From positions 1 to 22,730 of the forward strand of contig JARQWU010000173.1 of NCBI GenBank assembly GCA_040182905.1: a stretch of DNA of 22,730 bases, read 5' to 3'. Numbering within the stretch: position 1 is the first letter of the stretch; every line of letters starts with the position of its first letter. The notes under the pieces are model-generated. The model saw only the letters and a list, made by a program, of their open reading frames with translations, did no database searches and had not been told where the DNA came from. Source of the DNA: Barthelona sp. PAP020. Its lineage: Eukaryota > Metamonada: BaSk clade. This document shows positions 1 to 11,028 of the stretch, piece by piece. The position numbers were made by a program, and so were the translations under genes.

Positions 1-107
1 ATCTAAAGTTTTTCAACAGATCAATCGGGCCTCGAAAGCCTTTAACCAAATAAACACTATTCTTTTTTATTCACTCATACGCACAGTGCTTCTTGGCTTG
101 GAAATAA
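1..107. repeat. Dispersed direct repeat, copy A
   Basis: This stretch matches 22396-22501 in the same orientation, with 8 substitutions and one single-base indel by hand alignment (about 92% identity). Similarity stops sharply after the shared GGCTTGGAAATAA; its left limit is unknown because the window begins inside the repeat. Read on the minus strand in the frame whose third positions are multiples of 3, copy B is open for about 28 codons, while copy A has in-frame stops at 77-75, 59-57 and 44-42. Five of the 8 differences fall at third positions of that frame, which hints at a decayed coding fragment, but the sample is small. I do not recognise the family. It may be a transposon fragment or the end of a multicopy gene. 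Confidence 0.8.
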
Positions 108-372
108 CTGCTGATTACTTACCATTTGGTTAGCCACAAGTTTTTCGCTCAAATTCAATTTTTTGTTTATCAGGAACTCTTTCACATTGCTCATGTTAAA
201 ACCCACTATTTTAAAAATTTACTCTCTTGAAATTCTGAGAGACCTCAAGAACTATTAATCGAATAAGCAATATCCTATTTGATTCCCTCATTCCTGCTGT
301 CCACCATGCTTCTTAGTCAAATAAAAAATTTGAGAAAAGAAAAAAATTTAAAACTAAGATATTTACATGATT
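108..372. other. Intergenic, 3' flank of the BEACH gene
   Basis: This non-coding stretch lies between the repeat and the stop codon of the BEACH gene, which ends here on the minus strand. A minus-strand ORF of 39 codons runs from an ATG at 194-192 into the repeat and ends at 77-75. It is too short and unsupported to call a gene. TTTAAA/TAAA-rich sequence just past the stop (about 335-372, minus sense) could serve in 3' end formation. Nothing else is evident. Confidence 0.5.
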
Positions 373-3300
373 TCAAGCATATATATACAATACACCACTT
401 TCAGAACCAATCACAACTGTATTGTCATTTACAAAGACTGTGGAAATGTTCTCTCCAACTTTTTCCAAAGATTTAATCTTTTTAAGACTAACAACATCAA
501 AAATTTCTATTACCCCATTAATAAAAGGTAATAACAGAGTTTGATGGTTATTTCTTGGTATTAAATCAACAATACGATTGGCTAAAGTTATTTGCGATAC
601 AAGAACACCATTTATTGAAAACAGTGATAAAGCACAAGATTGATTGTTAAAAGCCAAAACTGAATGATTGACGAACTTCAATAAGTCAATAGTTTTATGA
701 TTAGAAATGATTGAACGAATATACCTTCCTGTTGACAAAGAGTGTAAAATGATTGTTCCATCGTTTGATCCACTGGCAACAAGATCGAGTTCTGCTGAGA
801 TTGCAAGGGATACCACAGAATCATCATGACCAGAAAGCACAAATAAAGGCTCATTCGAAAAATAGCCATGATTATCTAATGCCCAAACCATTACAGTTGT
901 ATCTGCAGATCCAGTCACAAGATATCTGTTCAAAGGGTCAATACAAACACAAGAAACAACAGCTTTGTGATGTGTACCAATCTTCAACAATTTCATAGTT
1001 TCAACAGCCGTTAATTTAAATGACCAGTCCCAATGGCCAACCGTAAATAATAAAGAACCATCCTTTGAACAAGCAAACAACTTTTGTGTTGGAACAATAT
1101 CCAAAGCAAATTCATCAGAAACCCTTCTTGTCAATGAAGTAGATTCATCCAAATCAAGTGAAGGTCCAACGAGCTCATGAACACCAACTGAACGTTGTTT
1201 TGAAACAGTAATGATGCTTCGATTGATTTTGAAAACAAAAAGCAAAGAATCACTTACTTGCTCACTAATTCTCTGTTTAATAACACATTTCACACTGAAT
1301 AAAGGATCAACAGAGATATTACCACCTTGTGACATGATTTGTTTAACAGGATGAGGTTTTGTAAACAATTGAGATGGAGTTTGTCCAAAATGAATAATTT
1401 CAGAAGCCAACGCCTTGTACTGATCAGTATTTACATTGAGCTTTTCCAAATTTACATTATTCTGAGCATAAGTAACAGGCTTGAAAACATTTCTGCATAC
1501 TATAGCTTCTTCACCTTGTTGTTTATACCCAAAGATCAAATCTATCCACTCATTTAGATGTTTGGACACATAATCACTCTCTAAAGCCATTCGATGAATA
1601 TGAATGAATTCTTCAGGTGTTTTAGCCCAGTTTGGTAATTCAACGTTATCAATCGAATGAGATTCGAATTCTCCAAGCTCGATATTGTTGGGATTACGCA
1701 AAAAATCAGGTAAAAAGAAAAATTCAGGAATCAGCTCCCTATTATCCTGCCCATTTTGTATAACTGTGTTAAAAGTGTGTGGTAATGAAGTAAACAACCT
1801 GGCAGGATGGTCAATATGCCCATCTTGAAGCTCAATATGTAAACTCAAAAATGGTTCGAGTCTAAGAAGGAATCCAACAACATAGTAGGCGGTTGAATAA
1901 TGCGTTCCATGATGATATTTAAATTTTGGGTCTTGGTGCGAGTATTGATAATGGGTATCAATTTCTTCCAAATTATTCTCATCAATAGCACCCATTGGCC
2001 TAGAAAGGTCACGATATACGCTTGAATTTGCAAGATCCAAAGAACTTGATTCATAATCCTTGATAATCCATGGGAAAACAGGGTATTGTGAAATAACATT
2101 GTAGGAACGTCCAGCCAACGTGTTCAGATACATAAGATAATCGAAGTTACTGATCATACCGTTTACCCATTTACTGGTAATTTCACTGCTTAACTTATTT
2201 CCTATTGACACCAAATTCTTTGGTTTTAATGAAGTTAGAGCATTAATAAACTTTTGCTTATCATTCTCATTGAAGAAATTTACAAAATAGCTCTGTCCAC
2301 CAATAAGGAACAATTCAATAGCAGTATTAAGTAAAAGGTATCTTCTTAAATGCAATTGTGTAAGATTTTCAAGCTTCACTATAAAATCATTTGGTGCCTG
2401 AGAAGCCTGAGGGTCAAGAGAGAGAATATTTGAACGTTCTATATCTTCATTGGTCAGTTCACGTTTTGAAACAAATGTCAAATTTTGTTTGTTCAATCTA
2501 ATTTCACCAGATGTAACATGAGTAATTCGAACAATTTCTGCTGAGCACTTAAATTGTGTCTTTTCTTTACTTCGAGATTTCGTCAATAAATGAGCAGGTA
2601 AATATTGACTTTTTTGGATAGTTTCACGAACATTTGGGACTTCAAAGTCCGTTAATCTTCCTTCGACAATAAGATTTGCAAGGTTATCCAGATCACTAGT
2701 GCTATTATCATCATTACATAAGCTCGAAGAATTATCATCATTCAAACCACCAGATGTTCTCCATTTTTCATATGAAGTATTTTCATGCATGGATAAATTA
2801 TAGGACCTTCTTAGAATGGGTCGCATTCTATTTGGAGTTTCATAAGTGTCTAACTCATAGAGAATTGGCTCTGGTTCAAATATTTGGGAAACAGTACCAA
2901 TTTTCTTTTTTTCAACGTTTTGATTGATTAATACTAATGGAATCAATTGATTCATGTGAATATCAGCGATTTTACAAGAAAATGCTAAAGATTTGGTGTT
3001 AGAATGACTATCTCCATCCAAATATGTTAAACTAAATTGTTTAGTCCAAGGACCTCGATCAGATAAAACCTCTTTCAACAAACTATCCCAATATACCACA
3101 CTTTGTAAAATTCTTTCATTCTTTGCTTCTTCAACAAAACTTTGTCTATTTAATTCATGATGAACACGTTTTTTAATTAACATATTCGTAGAATCAATAG
3201 AATTTGCTGAGGCATCAATTATTTCTTGAGTAGATCGCATCAATTTTTTACTCAATTTCTCAATAGGTTGAGGATATTCACTAAAAAGTAACATGTTAAA

Positions 3301-6300
3301 CGAATAAAAGAAATCATCAAATTTAGCTAAGGTGTGCTTTTCGCTGAGGAAACTAACAACCTTAACTTGCAAATAATTAGCCCGATCATTAATTTTCCTT
3401 GTAAAAAGGTTGATTGATTCTGCCTCAAAAGAATCAAGCACACCACTAATCAACAATTGATAAAATTGATAAGGATCCTTAAGTCCCATTACACCCAACA
3501 CATCCATATTTTCGTCAAGAATCCTCACAGGTGTGGGAGAATTGACAGTAATCGAGTCAAAATGATTTTCTGTCTTAACTAAAATTCTGGAGCTCTTCCT
3601 TGGATCTCTTAAACCAAACCAAGTGAAAGAATTTTGAGAAACGGTAAAGTACTCAAACATAAATGCACCAAACAATTGTGTCAATTTTTGTAAGAGGGTC
3701 AAAAACACACCTAATGCGACGTATTGATCTAATTCCACAATGGTTTCTTTAACATCCTGTAAGTTGGTAATCTCCAATGTGATAGTATCACCATACTTAC
3801 TCAAATTGCGTGCAATACCATTTATGAGATGTCGACAAATCTTAAATACCAAACCAATCAAGAAGATAACAGTATCACTCTCCAATTCTCCTTCATTGTC
3901 ATGTAATACCTGTAAAACCAACAAAACATGATCAATTGAGTCTGTAATTATTTCAACATCATTAGGATGAAGGAATAATTGAGTTATTAATCTAAATAGA
4001 AACATATGAGTAACACCACCAGGTGGCAGTTGAGTGATAGCAGAAGCTTCAAGGAATGATGCTTCTTTAAATTCGATCACTTCATAATAACCCAAAGCTG
4101 CCAATGTTTCAACGAGAAGTTCAGTAGTTGTCAAGGAATCTGCTACAATCTTCGAAAACCTCTTTAACCCTTCAGGTAACAATGCATTGTGTAACATAAT
4201 ATGATAAGACAGATCAAATGCAGGCACATGAGAGGTATTACTAGGTATCAATTCCTGATAGAAAGATGGTAAAAATCCTGCTTGATTCTCATATCTGGCC
4301 TTTAAAATCAAACTCATGTGAGTGATTTCATCCGCCAAAGCAACAAAAAAAATCACATTTTCCAAAACATAATCTGAACGATCTTTAATTTGTGCACAAT
4401 CAACTTTGATGCTGGAAGATAACGCAAATATCAACGAATTACATAAAGGCAATGGATTCACTTGATGTTGTCCAGCATAGACAAACATAGAAGTAAAAAC
4501 ACGACGAATCCAACATCTAAATCCATTCGGAACATGTAAGAATGGAATAAACAATCTTGAAAGAATATTAAAACATAATTCAAAACAAAATCCAGCAAAA
4601 TCAACATAAGTATCGCTCAATAAGTTCTTTGAACGTATTTCAGAATGTGGTTTTTGAGAAAATCCTGATTCCAAACTTGGGCCTGGAGAAAGAAAAGGAT
4701 CTGTCAATGGATCACTATCAATACGCTTCTTATACCTTCTAACACGATCAATCATTGAATCAAACATGAACTTCAACAGAGAACTTTCATCATTTGTGTC
4801 GTTAGTTGAACCAAATTGAATATCGATAGTTTCTCCGTTTTCATGAAGATAATTCGCTATCTTAAACAATTTTAAAGGTTCAAAAACAACATGAAATAAA
4901 AATGGTTCCCAACCTGGACAATTTTTGATGAAGCTCAAGCTGGCTGAATCATTGGTTCCAAGGAGCATGTGAAAATCGCTCAAAGAGGTTAAAACAACAT
5001 ATTGAAGACTACTTATAACTGTTTCATCGAAACTATCAGCATTTTCAAACATTTCAGCGTGAAATTTAAAAGTACCAACCAAACTAGCAAGATAAATCGT
5101 TAACATCCAAGGATATTTAGATTCATGAAGTGCAACCTCAGTCCATAAGTCTAGCTCTGCATCAGGATCGTACAGGTTAACACTACCTTGCATCAACATT
5201 AGAATATGCCTCAATCCTATCAATGACCAAGGATAAGAAACACATATATTGGCTAATTGTACAGCAAATAATTGTTTATGAATAACTTCAGACATAATTA
5301 CTTGAGCTTCAGGTGAATTGTTTGATTCAAACATTTCCAAAAATAGATCAAGGGCTAAAAGCCTTGTTTCTTCACAATCTAAGCTGATTAACTTTGAAAT
5401 AATGGAAAAGACAAAGGGTCCACCAACAGAAGGATCGATTGCTTGATTAAATCCGGATTTACCATGCATAACAGACTTGACAAACCATTTAAACACATCA
5501 AGCACTTCAAATCCCAATTCAGCAGAAAGAAAGTAATTTACTAACGTATTCATTTGAGTGGGTGTCAATGAAAAGGTACAATAATCAATGCAATTGATAA
5601 TTATCGCTCTTAATGCCTTACATTCATCCAAAGATTGCTCAATATTGAAATTATTTTCTATTGCATAGCAAACTGAATGCTGAATGCTTAATTCATTAGA
5701 TAATAGATCTATTAATCTTGAAAAACCATCAATTGTGATAAATTGTCGTATTGAGTCATGACTACTTAAAAATAACAATAATTCAGTTAATATACCACTT
5801 TTCAATTCGAAAGTAGGTTGTTTAACCAAAAAAGACGCACTCAATAAAAAGGCATCAACAAAATATATCCCAACATCAGGTAATCTTGAAAACTTCCCTA
5901 TCAATAATTGAAGATCTCTTGTGTAATGACTAACACTAACATCTAATAACAATCGCCAAATAATTAAAGGACCTCCAATTGCAATAAATGTTGATCTGTT
6001 AGGTGGTGATCTTTCAAGGAGATTATAAAAAATCTTCAGAACACTAATCACATGTGGTTCTCTAGCAAAAGAAACTTGTTTTGCTTCCATATGAGGCATA
6101 CAATAATAACTCTTTGGTAAATCAAGTTGCATAAACAAAGGAAATAATAAGGCTATGCCTCCCAAGCTATAAATCAATTGTCTAAAATCAGAAGTGGAAA
6201 TCTTGCTTGAATTGGGCAACAGTTGAGCGTGTCTTTTATACATGCTATCACTGTGATCAAAAATTTGAAGACCATCTGTAGCCCTTGCTGAAAAAGCAAA

Positions 6301-9300
6301 AACAACGTGATTTGCAAGGTATTCCAGTTTCATGACACGCAACTTAAGATTCTTTTCTCCATACATGAAACTCAAATCATTCTTTAAATTGTGGAATGTT
6401 CGATCGTAATTAGGTCCTAAAAAGAATAAAGACAATACAATTTCATTTTCAATGGGCAAAAAAGTATTGAAGAAAAAAACAGGGCCAACAGAACCAACCA
6501 AGGTATGTTCCAAACTAGCTTCAAGCAATGGAGGAAAGACTGCAGAACCAACACGATTACGCACAAAAGGATGTGATGAAACAGGATAAGGAGTTTGGAA
6601 TTCACCAATAACAACCCCATCAACATATGCAAATATACTTGAAGGATGACGGAATGTTTGTGGAGACTGAGTAATGACAACATGATACCAGTGGTTCAAC
6701 TTCAGTTCGCAATCAAAAACAATTTTAACCTTGTTAATACTGACCACGATTGCACTCAATCCTTGCAGATATATTTCAAGGCCTTCTTCATGATCAGTCA
6801 ATAGAGAACACAGTCTTGGTTGACAACCACTTAAATTTGATGATTCAGCAATTTCTCCATCTGTGGTATTCATGTCATCTACACACACCCAAATAGAAAA
6901 AGCATATCCCTCTTCGGGAATAGCGTCCAATACAGGTAATTGTATACCAGAATCGATTCCATTCAGTTCAAAGAATGTTGAAGGACCTTCCTTTGGTGTG
7001 AGAGTCTTTGCTAATATCTCTAGCAGAGGAAAATGTAATGGTCTTAGATGCATAATAGGTTGAGAATCAATCTGAATATGTTGAGTTTGTAAAGTGTACA
7101 GCAAATATTTGATTTCCTTTGCATTCATGGCATGAATACATAATTGGGATAGTATTTTCAGTAACAGTTCAAGTATATGCTTATTATGAACAGTGGTAGC
7201 AATACCGATTGTATCACAACCAATTTCTTGTTGTGTTTCATTGTCCTCAACTACTAAGTCTTCAATTTCATGTTCTACAATATTTGTTTCATTCTTTTGT
7301 TGAGATATCGACTCATACACAATATGGTATCCTTCAGTGTGTCCATTGTTAACAACAACATAATCATTTTCCCAATTTTCCAAAAATTCTAACAACTGCA
7401 TTATAAGACCAGCTTCACATCCTACAGAACGGTTAAAATTGTTAGTAAACTGAAATAATAACACATTTAAAAAGAATGGTAACACCCTCTTATCAATAAC
7501 AGGTAATAAATTAAAAATGATTTTTAAAATGCCTGCATTTTTAAACAAATATGGTCTTTCTTTTAAACTCCAAGCATTTAACCAATTTTCATCTTTGAAT
7601 TCTTTCAACAAAGGATCTTCGATTGCATATAACGCTACTTCTTCATCCATTTCTTCTTGAACAGCGATAAAAGTAATTGGACATAAAGCGAATTCACCAT
7701 CTGTCAGTAAACTGAATAAAGGTCTTAAGAATTTCAAATTAACCATTCCATGACCAATATCTATAATGATTTGAATGAAATCTGTCTTAAAACAATAATT
7801 AGCCAGTTCTTTTTTGTTGATACGATTTTCACGAGAATAAACAACTAAGAATCTAAAAATTAAACCAATTAGGACATCAGTATTTTCATCTTTGTTAGAA
7901 ATATGTTGAGTCTTGAATAATTTGAACACAAAGTCTAAAACTCCATTCTCTCTGAAAACTCGCTGGAAATACACACTGTGTTCATTCAAAATAGTGATGA
8001 AAAAATTCAAAACTCGAATTATATAGTCGAAATGAATAGGACTAGGAGAAATTAGCTCCAAATTTTCAATAAAAATTGAAAAAAATTGTTTTTCAAGCTT
8101 CAACAGCTGATTATTAACCTTCTGAGATGTTGCAAGTACAATCATTATTCCACTCAACTCATGGAATGCATAATCTCTGAAATAAGGAACTAAAGAGAGA
8201 TGATTCAATAGATTTAGCACAAAAATATGACCCAGATGAAACATTCGTAATTTTTCTGTTGATAGCAAGAAGTGCAATATTCTTAATTGTAAAAGTAGCT
8301 CATGAAACTCAATACGAAATTTAAAAATATCCAAAACTTCATTGATTCTAGCATTTAGCAAAGATTCGCTACTAACTTCATTCACATATATACAATTTAA
8401 AATATTAGAAACAACATAAAATGACTCATCAAACGTTTCAATGATATGAGGAATTTGCGCTTTGTATTCATCAGAAGCATTGATCTTCGAAAATAAATCA
8501 GAAACCAACATATCAATACGATCACACAATTTTTCAGCAAAAACTTGTTTTTTGAAATGGGCTAAAATCTTTGGACATTGTGCTTTTAGCACAGTCACAA
8601 TTATTTTCCAGCCTTGCATACGTAAAAACGGTTCAGTGGCATCATCCAAAATAACTTGAATAAATCTGTCAAATAATTCAAATGATTTATATTTTTCAAT
8701 TGAACATAAAAATATGTTCAGCAAAAACTCAAATAATGATAGTAGAAAACTAAAAAACAACTTAGGAGGCCGAAAAGTCCCCGATAAGCCAGACCCAAAG
8801 TTCAAAAACTTATTGGACAATAGAATATGAAAAATATCAAACTGCAAGAATAAATCATAATTATTTTGAAACAAAAGTTTGAAAAAGTCAAGCAAGAAAA
8901 ATTGAACTTCAATTGTGGTTCCTTCCAATTCAAGACAAAGAGTTGATATATCTGGAATATTAACAAATTCAGGACTGGGATCAATAAGTGCATTTAAAAT
9001 AACTTCAACAACAGTTTTTTTTGCTTCAAAATCCAACTGATCACTCAGTAAAATCAAATTAAATTGCTGGAAAGTCTGTGATAATTCAACACATCGATGA
9101 TTAGCAACATTCTCAAAATATGGCAACATTCCAATTGTTTCCCATTTAGCTACATTCGATAGATGAAATAGAATTGAATCTGAAATATCCTCATATGAAG
9201 AACATCTCTGCTCTTGTAACGTTAAATTCTGTAAATCCAATAATCTCGGCCCATTAGCTTCACAATCAACTATATATTCAACATATTTTGTCAAATTAGT

Positions 9301-10839
9301 ATAATAACGTTTAGATGTCAACAGATCATTTATACATTTTTCCTTTTCTTCAGGAATCTGCCAATTTCCAATGAAATTGAACCATTGAGAAGGCAATAAA
9401 TTTAGTAGCTTTTCAATGTCACTGGAATCATCAATCAGATAGTGCTTCGTGAAATATAATTGAGGATATTTAGGTAAACTACTTGAAACAGCAAAGGTAC
9501 GACAAACAAACGCTAAATACCGACTCATGACTTGATCTCCTTGAAATCCAATCAATAACTCCAAATGTTGCGAAAAATAGAAATAGCAGAATCTAATTAT
9601 TGCCAAAATTTTAACCATAAAGTTAAAGACAACATTTGGTTCATCCTCAGACCAATCAACAGTCGAAGGAAAACAACTGATGTTCTTACAATGGTCAAAA
9701 AAATCATATCTCATATCTAACAAAGCCAATAATTCCACATGCAATTGACACTTGAATATCAATACAGAAGTACGGTAATGATCAGTAATTAACAAAGAAC
9801 CGATTGAATCAACAAAAAGATTCGATAACTTCCATGATAAATCGGTGTATTTCTCGATGTAATGGAAATGCTGCAATTTAGTGAACATATTCAAACACAC
9901 TTCAAAAAGACGTTTGCCTCTCAAAACACTCATGACATTAAATTGTAAATACTGAGGAATTAAGGAGTCTAATGGCGCAATCATATTGAATAAATCTTCC
10001 ACAGGTAAAACAGTTGTATCTTGAGATAGTGGGGGACTACAAGAAGACCAATCTCTTATATATATGATAGAAAGAATAAAATTGTTCAATCTCAGTCCAA
10101 ATTCATTGATGGCATGGATATAAGCTCCATACTGATTAATATTGTCTTGTTTCTTTATGATATCTGTCAATCTCATACATTTCAAAAACGTAAAGCAATG
10201 TACAGAAATTATAGTGAGAGTATCAACAGTTGTTAAGAAAATTGGAAAATCATTTATGAAAACATGGTCTTCCAAACACCTAACACCATATTTTTCCCAC
10301 TTTTTAAAAAAATAAGTCTTTTCAAGTATCAATAAGCATAAATCAATGATATACAATGAGTCATAGCAAGTTTCCAAGGAAGCTACACAATCACCATGTA
10401 TCGATAAATTAGAAGAGGCAGATAATGAATTTTGAGCAGTAACATTGAAATTTGATAATTCTTCATCAAAAAACAATCGAATGTTAGTCTCATTATCATC
10501 TATTTGTTGACTATCGATATAACTGGATAATGTAACAGCAAAAACATTTGAAACAGCAGTTAATACACTGGATATTTCAGAAGATAACGGTTCCGTTGTT
10601 TCAAAAAATTCCAAATCGTTTATTACTTCAATAAAATCCTTTGAAAAATCACCAAATAAATGTAACATATCATTAGGTTCTGTAGATTTGGTAATTTTAT
10701 CCCATTTTGGTATTAATTTACTACTTCCTCCAAAATCATCTTCTAATAATAATCGTGGTGGTGGTGGTTGTAATGGCACCTGTTCTGTTATATTTTCATC
10801 ACCTCCAAATACCTTAAATATATTCGAAAAGAAGGACAT
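373..10839 (-). CDS. Giant BEACH-WD40 scaffold protein
   Basis: An intronless gene of 3488 residues, from an ATG at 10839-10837 to a TGA at 375-373. The order is that of the neurobeachin/LRBA/LYST superfamily. A long helical, probably armadillo-like region runs to about residue 1300. A concanavalin A/LamG-like segment (about 1305-1470) includes EGYAFSIWV and an HWYHVVIT strand. A second helical region follows, then a PH-BEACH domain (about 2760-2870) and the BEACH domain (about 2885-3155). The BEACH domain has textbook blocks: YLMYLNTLAGRSYN, YPVFPWI, HHGTHYSTAYY, ELIPEFFFLPDFL, NWAKTPEEFI and EWIDLIFGYKQQGEEA. C-terminal WD40 repeats (about 3245-3488) include GHWDWSFKL and VTGSADTTVMVW. Family members are cytosolic scaffolds in vesicle trafficking, lysosome size control and autophagy; which one this serves cannot be told. 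It is divergent from the membrane-protein gene at 11029. Identification as a BEACH protein is very secure; assignment to a subfamily is not. Confidence 0.97.
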   Translation of the reverse strand: MSFFSNIFKVFGGDENITEQVPLQPPPPRLLLEDDFGGSSKLIPKWDKITKSTEPNDMLHLFGDFSKDFIEVINDLEFFETTEPLSSEISSVLTAVSNVFAVTLSSYIDSQQIDDNETNIRLFFDEELSNFNVTAQNSLSASSNLSIHGDCVASLETCYDSLYIIDLCLLILEKTYFFKKWEKYGVRCLEDHVFINDFPIFLTTVDTLTIISVHCFTFLKCMRLTDIIKKQDNINQYGAYIHAINEFGLRLNNFILSIIYIRDWSSCSPPLSQDTTVLPVEDLFNMIAPLDSLIPQYLQFNVMSVLRGKRLFEVCLNMFTKLQHFHYIEKYTDLSWKLSNLFVDSIGSLLITDHYRTSVLIFKCQLHVELLALLDMRYDFFDHCKNISCFPSTVDWSEDEPNVVFNFMVKILAIIRFCYFYFSQHLELLIGFQGDQVMSRYLAFVCRTFAVSSSLPKYPQLYFTKHYLIDDSSDIEKLLNLLPSQWFNFIGNWQIPEEKEKCINDLLTSKRYYTNLTKYVEYIVDCEANGPRLLDLQNLTLQEQRCSSYEDISDSILFHLSNVAKWETIGMLPYFENVANHRCVELSQTFQQFNLILLSDQLDFEAKKTVVEVILNALIDPSPEFVNIPDISTLCLELEGTTIEVQFFLLDFFKLLFQNNYDLFLQFDIFHILLSNKFLNFGSGLSGTFRPPKLFFSFLLSLFEFLLNIFLCSIEKYKSFELFDRFIQVILDDATEPFLRMQGWKIIVTVLKAQCPKILAHFKKQVFAEKLCDRIDMLVSDLFSKINASDEYKAQIPHIIETFDESFYVVSNILNCIYVNEVSSESLLNARINEVLDIFKFRIEFHELLLQLRILHFLLSTEKLRMFHLGHIFVLNLLNHLSLVPYFRDYAFHELSGIMIVLATSQKVNNQLLKLEKQFFSIFIENLELISPSPIHFDYIIRVLNFFITILNEHSVYFQRVFRENGVLDFVFKLFKTQHISNKDENTDVLIGLIFRFLVVYSRENRINKKELANYCFKTDFIQIIIDIGHGMVNLKFLRPLFSLLTDGEFALCPITFIAVQEEMDEEVALYAIEDPLLKEFKDENWLNAWSLKERPYLFKNAGILKIIFNLLPVIDKRVLPFFLNVLLFQFTNNFNRSVGCEAGLIMQLLEFLENWENDYVVVNNGHTEGYHIVYESISQQKNETNIVEHEIEDLVVEDNETQQEIGCDTIGIATTVHNKHILELLLKILSQLCIHAMNAKEIKYLLYTLQTQHIQIDSQPIMHLRPLHFPLLEILAKTLTPKEGPSTFFELNGIDSGIQLPVLDAIPEEGYAFSIWVCVDDMNTTDGEIAESSNLSGCQPRLCSLLTDHEEGLEIYLQGLSAIVVSINKVKIVFDCELKLNHWYHVVITQSPQTFRHPSSIFAYVDGVVIGEFQTPYPVSSHPFVRNRVGSAVFPPLLEASLEHTLVGSVGPVFFFNTFLPIENEIVLSLFFLGPNYDRTFHNLKNDLSFMYGEKNLKLRVMKLEYLANHVVFAFSARATDGLQIFDHSDSMYKRHAQLLPNSSKISTSDFRQLIYSLGGIALLFPLFMQLDLPKSYYCMPHMEAKQVSFAREPHVISVLKIFYNLLERSPPNRSTFIAIGGPLIIWRLLLDVSVSHYTRDLQLLIGKFSRLPDVGIYFVDAFLLSASFLVKQPTFELKSGILTELLLFLSSHDSIRQFITIDGFSRLIDLLSNELSIQHSVCYAIENNFNIEQSLDECKALRAIIINCIDYCTFSLTPTQMNTLVNYFLSAELGFEVLDVFKWFVKSVMHGKSGFNQAIDPSVGGPFVFSIISKLISLDCEETRLLALDLFLEMFESNNSPEAQVIMSEVIHKQLFAVQLANICVSYPWSLIGLRHILMLMQGSVNLYDPDAELDLWTEVALHESKYPWMLTIYLASLVGTFKFHAEMFENADSFDETVISSLQYVVLTSLSDFHMLLGTNDSASLSFIKNCPGWEPFLFHVVFEPLKLFKIANYLHENGETIDIQFGSTNDTNDESSLLKFMFDSMIDRVRRYKKRIDSDPLTDPFLSPGPSLESGFSQKPHSEIRSKNLLSDTYVDFAGFCFELCFNILSRLFIPFLHVPNGFRCWIRRVFTSMFVYAGQHQVNPLPLCNSLIFALSSSIKVDCAQIKDRSDYVLENVIFFVALADEITHMSLILKARYENQAGFLPSFYQELIPSNTSHVPAFDLSYHIMLHNALLPEGLKRFSKIVADSLTTTELLVETLAALGYYEVIEFKEASFLEASAITQLPPGGVTHMFLFRLITQLFLHPNDVEIITDSIDHVLLVLQVLHDNEGELESDTVIFLIGLVFKICRHLINGIARNLSKYGDTITLEITNLQDVKETIVELDQYVALGVFLTLLQKLTQLFGAFMFEYFTVSQNSFTWFGLRDPRKSSRILVKTENHFDSITVNSPTPVRILDENMDVLGVMGLKDPYQFYQLLISGVLDSFEAESINLFTRKINDRANYLQVKVVSFLSEKHTLAKFDDFFYSFNMLLFSEYPQPIEKLSKKLMRSTQEIIDASANSIDSTNMLIKKRVHHELNRQSFVEEAKNERILQSVVYWDSLLKEVLSDRGPWTKQFSLTYLDGDSHSNTKSLAFSCKIADIHMNQLIPLVLINQNVEKKKIGTVSQIFEPEPILYELDTYETPNRMRPILRRSYNLSMHENTSYEKWRTSGGLNDDNSSSLCNDDNSTSDLDNLANLIVEGRLTDFEVPNVRETIQKSQYLPAHLLTKSRSKEKTQFKCSAEIVRITHVTSGEIRLNKQNLTFVSKRELTNEDIERSNILSLDPQASQAPNDFIVKLENLTQLHLRRYLLLNTAIELFLIGGQSYFVNFFNENDKQKFINALTSLKPKNLVSIGNKLSSEITSKWVNGMISNFDYLMYLNTLAGRSYNVISQYPVFPWIIKDYESSSLDLANSSVYRDLSRPMGAIDENNLEEIDTHYQYSHQDPKFKYHHGTHYSTAYYVVGFLLRLEPFLSLHIELQDGHIDHPARLFTSLPHTFNTVIQNGQDNRELIPEFFFLPDFLRNPNNIELGEFESHSIDNVELPNWAKTPEEFIHIHRMALESDYVSKHLNEWIDLIFGYKQQGEEAIVCRNVFKPVTYAQNNVNLEKLNVNTDQYKALASEIIHFGQTPSQLFTKPHPVKQIMSQGGNISVDPLFSVKCVIKQRISEQVSDSLLFVFKINRSIITVSKQRSVGVHELVGPSLDLDESTSLTRRVSDEFALDIVPTQKLFACSKDGSLLFTVGHWDWSFKLTAVETMKLLKIGTHHKAVVSCVCIDPLNRYLVTGSADTTVMVWALDNHGYFSNEPLFVLSGHDDSVVSLAISAELDLVASGSNDGTIILHSLSTGRYIRSIISNHKTIDLLKFVNHSVLAFNNQSCALSLFSINGVLVSQITLANRIVDLIPRNNHQTLLLPFINGVIEIFDVVSLKKIKSLEKVGENISTVFVNDNTVVIGSESGVLYIYA

Positions 10840-11028
10840 TGAAAAAAATAATAATAATATTGTTTATTTCATTTTCTTTCATTCTTATTTGCAAGCAATT
10901 TGTTGAAATTGATTCAATTTTTTAAAATTACGTCAATGACAAAAAAATTGAAAGATATTAACTGATCTGAAAAAGTGATAGTACACTGTATAATCATTGG
11001 TAAACTTACCAAATTTTATATTTTTTAA
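10840..11028. promoter_or_regulatory. Divergent intergenic region, presumed bidirectional promoter
   Basis: A 189-bp AT-rich gap separates two divergent start codons, so both promoters must lie here or in the coding ends. A TCATT at 10994-10998 fits the parabasalid initiator pattern TCAYW and lies about 35 bp before the ATG at 11029. Such a short motif is frequent by chance in this composition. No other element is recognised. Confidence 0.4.

Noticed and set aside
75-194. 39-codon minus-strand ORF starting in unique sequence and ending in repeat copy A
   Set aside because: Short, ends at a stop created by changes relative to copy B, and has no recognisable product; more likely chance plus repeat decay.
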